Position numbers and translations under genes: made by a program
The notes under the pieces: model-generated
What the model saw: the letters and a program-made list of their open reading frames with translations, nothing else
Told to the model about the DNA's origin: nothing
Database searches by the model: none
In this document: one piece after another, positions 61,685 through 64,000 of the stretch
How the letters are laid out: each line of letters begins with the position of its first letter
How positions within the stretch are numbered: position 1 is the first letter of the stretch
Assembly: GCF_022024115.1 (NCBI RefSeq)
Contig: NZ_CP091792.1
Coordinates: 992,001-1,056,000 of the forward strand
DNA from: Prevotella communis
GTDB lineage: Bacteria > Bacteroidota > Bacteroidia > Bacteroidales > Bacteroidaceae
Direction of reading: 5' to 3'
Length of the DNA stretch: 64,000 nucleotides

Positions 61685-62674
61685 ATGAAACAGGATCAGA
61701 TTGTAATCTATCAGACGGAGGATGGGCAGACACAGATTGATGTCCGTCTAGAGAATGAGACAGTATGGTTGACGCAGACTCAGATGGCTCAATTATTCAA
61801 GTCATCTCGTACGAACGTATTAGAGCACATCCTGCATATCTACGAAGACGAGGAACTGGAGAAAGAGGCAACATGTCGGAATTTCCGACAGGTTCGTCAG
61901 GAGGGCAAGCGTATGGTTAATCGTACGATAACAATGTACAATCTTGACATGATTATCTCCGTTGGTTATCGAGTCAATTCTAAACGAGGTGTGAAATTCC
62001 GTCAGTGGGCAAATAAGGTGCTCAAAGACTATCTGATAAAAGGCTACGTCGTAAACGAGCGCATCCGCAAGGAGCAGCTTGGTGAGTTGCGACAGTTGGT
62101 GCAGGTGGCCAGTCGTGCCATTAGCAATCAGAAGGTGGAGAAGACGGTTGAGAATCAGGACCTGCTGAATGTGGTGGTAGATTATACTTACGCCCTTGAT
62201 ACACTCGACAACTATGACTATGAACGTCTGACTATCGATAAGACTACAAGTCAGGAGAAGTTTCATGCCACTTATGATAATGCGATGGAGGAGATAGCTC
62301 GCCTGCGTGAGAAGTTTGGCGGCTCTTCACTCTTTGGCAATGAGAAGGATGAGTCGTTCAAGAGTAGCATCGGACAGATTTATCAGACGTTTGGTGGTGA
62401 GGAACTCTATCCCAGTGTGGAGGAGAAGGCTGCTATGCTGCTGTATCTGGTGACGAAGAACCACTCGTTTAGCGACGGCAACAAACGCATTGCTGCCACG
62501 CTGTTCCTTTGGTTCCTGAATAACAACGGCATTCTGTATCGTGAGGACGGCTCAAAGCGACTGGCTGATAATACCCTTGTGGCTCTGACGCTGATGATTG
62601 CAGAGAGTAAGACAGAAGAGAAGGACGTGATGGTGAAGGTGGTGGTGAACCTGATTAACCAGCGGAACGAGTGA
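61685..62674 (+). CDS. RhuM-like domain fused to Fic/Doc domain
   Basis: A 329-residue protein. Residues 1-130 match the RhuM virulence-protein domain (VWLTQTQMAQLFKSSRTNV, DMIISVGYRVNSKRGVKFR), a putative nucleic-acid or regulatory module. The C-terminal half is a Fic domain with motif HSFSDGNKR (His260 to Arg268). GNKR, rather than the GNGR of AMP-transferring Fic enzymes, is closer to Doc, which phosphorylates EF-Tu. RhuM-Fic/Doc genes occur in accessory islands with restriction and toxin systems. ATG at 61685 is used. No antitoxin (Phd-like) gene is adjacent. A very strong hairpin follows. Confidence 0.85.
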   Translation: MKQDQIVIYQTEDGQTQIDVRLENETVWLTQTQMAQLFKSSRTNVLEHILHIYEDEELEKEATCRNFRQVRQEGKRMVNRTITMYNLDMIISVGYRVNSKRGVKFRQWANKVLKDYLIKGYVVNERIRKEQLGELRQLVQVASRAISNQKVEKTVENQDLLNVVVDYTYALDTLDNYDYERLTIDKTTSQEKFHATYDNAMEEIARLREKFGGSSLFGNEKDESFKSSIGQIYQTFGGEELYPSVEEKAAMLLYLVTKNHSFSDGNKRIAATLFLWFLNNNGILYREDGSKRLADNTLVALTLMIAESKTEEKDVMVKVVVNLINQRNE

Positions 62675-62680
62675 TATAAA

Positions 62681-62725
62681 AATAAGAATGGTGTAACCTG
62701 CAGGGCTACACCATTCTTATTATTG
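62681..62725 (+). terminator. Terminator after the RhuM-Fic gene
   Basis: A 15-bp perfect stem (62681-62695 with 62707-62721, AATAAGAATGGTGTA / TACACCATTCTTATT) flanks a GC-rich centre CCTGCAGG. It resembles the glmS terminator. Confidence 0.88.
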
Positions 62726-62821
62726 TGAGGCAGTTTATAACTGCATGTTTGGTTTCATGACATCATGACATTTTACGGTGTGTGGCATTGAAAGAGAGTA
62801 GGGGGAAAAAGAATTGCTCCG

Positions 62822-62855
62822 TTTGTCTGGTTTCCAGGATTAATTCGTATCTTTG
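62822..62855 (+). promoter_or_regulatory. Promoter of glycerate kinase
   Basis: TATCTTTG at 62848-62855 with TTTG at 62822-62825 (22-base spacing) precedes the ATG at 62865. Confidence 0.55.
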
Positions 62856-62864
62856 CGCCGTCAT

Positions 62865-63932
62865 ATGAAAAAGATTATTATAGCCATCGACTCCCTGAAG
62901 GGTTGTCTGACATCTAATGAAGCCAACAGGGCTGCAGCGGATGGCTTTGCCTTGTCTATGCCTGAGGCAGAGGTCGTCAGTATTCCCGTAAGTGATGGCG
63001 GCGAGGGCTGGCTGGAGGCATTCAAGGATGTCCTTGGCGGAGAGGTAGTAGACGTGAACGTGAAGGATCCAATGATGCGAACCATCATGGCGCAGTATCT
63101 GGTGAAAGACGATACAGCGGTGATAGAAATAGCGAAGGCCAGCGGACTGACACTGCTCACGGCAGAGGAACGTAATCCTATGGTGGCAACGAGCTATGGC
63201 ACAGGCCAGCTGGTGGTGGATGCTGTAAGGCGCGGATGCAGGCATATTATCGTGGGGCTCGGTGGCAGCGCTACCAGCGATTGTGGTATCGGGATGCTAC
63301 GGGCTATTATCGATGCCTTCGCCCGTCATGGCAGTTGGGATGATGTCAGGGAACTGAGTCATGTACATTTCACGATTGCTACTGACGTGACCAATCCGCT
63401 TTGCGGTGAGAAGGGCGCTGCACATGTGTTCGCGCCTCAAAAGGGAGCAACACAGGAACAGGTGCTTGCCCTCGATGCACGAGCCCGTCGTTTTGCGGAA
63501 GTCTCATCCAGACACATGGGCTACGACCGCCAGGATATGCCAGGAGCCGGTGCGGCGGGCGGCTTGGGCTATGCTTTCCTGCAATATATGAATGCTGAAT
63601 GCCGTTCGGGTATTGACCTGTTGCTTGACAGCGTCCACTTCGATACTTTATTACAAGATGCCTCGCTGGTCATTACGGGCGAGGGCTCTGCTGATTGTCA
63701 GACGCTGATGGGTAAACTGCCCTTCGGCATCTTGCAGCGAGCAAAGAAATACCATGTACCCACCTGGCTGATAGCTGGTCGCATTAGTGATCGTGAGGCG
63801 TTGCTCGATGCAGGTTTTGAACGTGTAGAATGCATCAATCCGCCTGACGTACCGCTTGACGAGGCCGTGAAGCCCGAAACCGCCAAGCGACATATTTATG
63901 AACTCTTTTTAGGTGGGATTATATCTGACTGA
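62865..63932 (+). CDS. Glycerate kinase
   Basis: A 355-residue cytoplasmic enzyme of the GlxK/GckA class that phosphorylates glycerate, feeding glycolysis. Signature segments are IIIAIDSLKGCLTSNEAN, VPVSDGGEGW-like IPVSDGGEGWLEAF, GLGGSATSDCGIGMLRA and GAGAAGGLGYAFL. The length is normal. ATG at 62865 is preferred over a frame start at 62853 that lies in the promoter box. Its 3' end overlaps a convergent partial gene by 14 bases. Confidence 0.93.
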   Translation: MKKIIIAIDSLKGCLTSNEANRAAADGFALSMPEAEVVSIPVSDGGEGWLEAFKDVLGGEVVDVNVKDPMMRTIMAQYLVKDDTAVIEIAKASGLTLLTAEERNPMVATSYGTGQLVVDAVRRGCRHIIVGLGGSATSDCGIGMLRAIIDAFARHGSWDDVRELSHVHFTIATDVTNPLCGEKGAAHVFAPQKGATQEQVLALDARARRFAEVSSRHMGYDRQDMPGAGAAGGLGYAFLQYMNAECRSGIDLLLDSVHFDTLLQDASLVITGEGSADCQTLMGKLPFGILQRAKKYHVPTWLIAGRISDREALLDAGFERVECINPPDVPLDEAVKPETAKRHIYELFLGGIISD

Positions 63933-64000
63933 ATAGGAACTGCTGGCTTTGGTACTCCCAGCGAACGATGCCAAAGCGGATAAGACGGGCCAGCAGAGCG
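63919..64000 (-). CDS. C-terminal fragment of an unidentified gene
   Basis: An open minus-strand frame enters from beyond the window's right end and stops at TAA (63919-63921). The 26 visible residues start ALLARLIRFGIVRWEYQSQQ and end FLFSQI, which looks like ordinary protein sequence. It overlaps the glycerate kinase stop by 14 bases. Product not recognisable. Confidence 0.45.
   Translation of the reverse strand, partial: ALLARLIRFGIVRWEYQSQQFLFSQI

Noticed and set aside
62763..63245. 160-codon minus-strand frame opposite glycerate kinase
   Set aside because: Shadow of a well-conserved enzyme; no promoter or protein character.

Overview
The window looks like the chromosome of a Bacteroidales bacterium, most likely Prevotella or a close relative. 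Most genes have the Bacteroidetes -7 promoter box (TAnnTTTG) just upstream and few have a Shine-Dalgarno. The proteins are typical of the phylum: an SLBB exporter, a Wzi-like capsule protein, a TonB-dependent receptor with DUF5689 and DUF6359 lipoproteins, a hybrid AraC-type histidine kinase, type B L31 and a 1199-residue Cas9 with 47-bp repeats. The tmRNA tag ends in YALAA.

Layout. 1-8.9 kb: a truncated gene, aspS, two small winged-helix or unknown proteins, a hexapeptide acyltransferase, mfd with a palindromic repeat inserted in frame, a serine-type sulfatase and an Hsp20. 9.0-12.4 kb: a tight four-gene operon of a TPR/membrane/HATPase protein lacking the kinase histidine, an RsbW-like anti-sigma kinase, a STAS antagonist and a RelA/SpoT synthetase-domain protein. 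12.4-18.7 kb: a TrpB2-type synthase, a sodium:solute symporter, a hybrid kinase/AraC regulator, thioredoxin reductase and glutathione peroxidase. 18.7-27.8 kb: a group suggesting nucleic-acid scavenging: a secreted NUC1-type nuclease, OB-fold-type lipoproteins, an outer-membrane receptor, a secreted EEP-family phosphodiesterase and uridine kinase; rpmE2 lies inside it.

28.9-52.6 kb is a large surface-polysaccharide locus, mostly on the minus strand. It holds Wzi, two initiating phosphoglycosyl transferases, a GDP-heptose pathway (GmhA, HddA and an HddC-GmhB fusion), four glycosyltransferases, Wzx, an EpsG/Wzy-like polymerase, Wzz, a Wza/SLBB exporter and a FlaA1/WbpM-like dehydratase. Two plus-strand genes (an acyltransferase and an LTA-synthase-like protein) sit inside it, and ssrA (tmRNA) separates the exporter from the dehydratase. 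glmS follows at 53.4 kb and could supply amino sugar.

55.3-62.7 kb is an accessory region: an HU-like protein, two identical 18-bp palindromes, and a minimal type II CRISPR system. The six-repeat array has its own promoter, a boxA-like site and a terminator; cas9 lies on the opposite strand; and a tracrRNA gene can be read directly beyond the cas9 start, with promoter, anti-repeat, nexus and terminator. There is no cas1, cas2 or csn2 in the window. Next to it are a HEPN-motif protein and a RhuM-Fic protein, giving a small defence-type cluster. The window ends with glycerate kinase and the tail of an unidentified gene.
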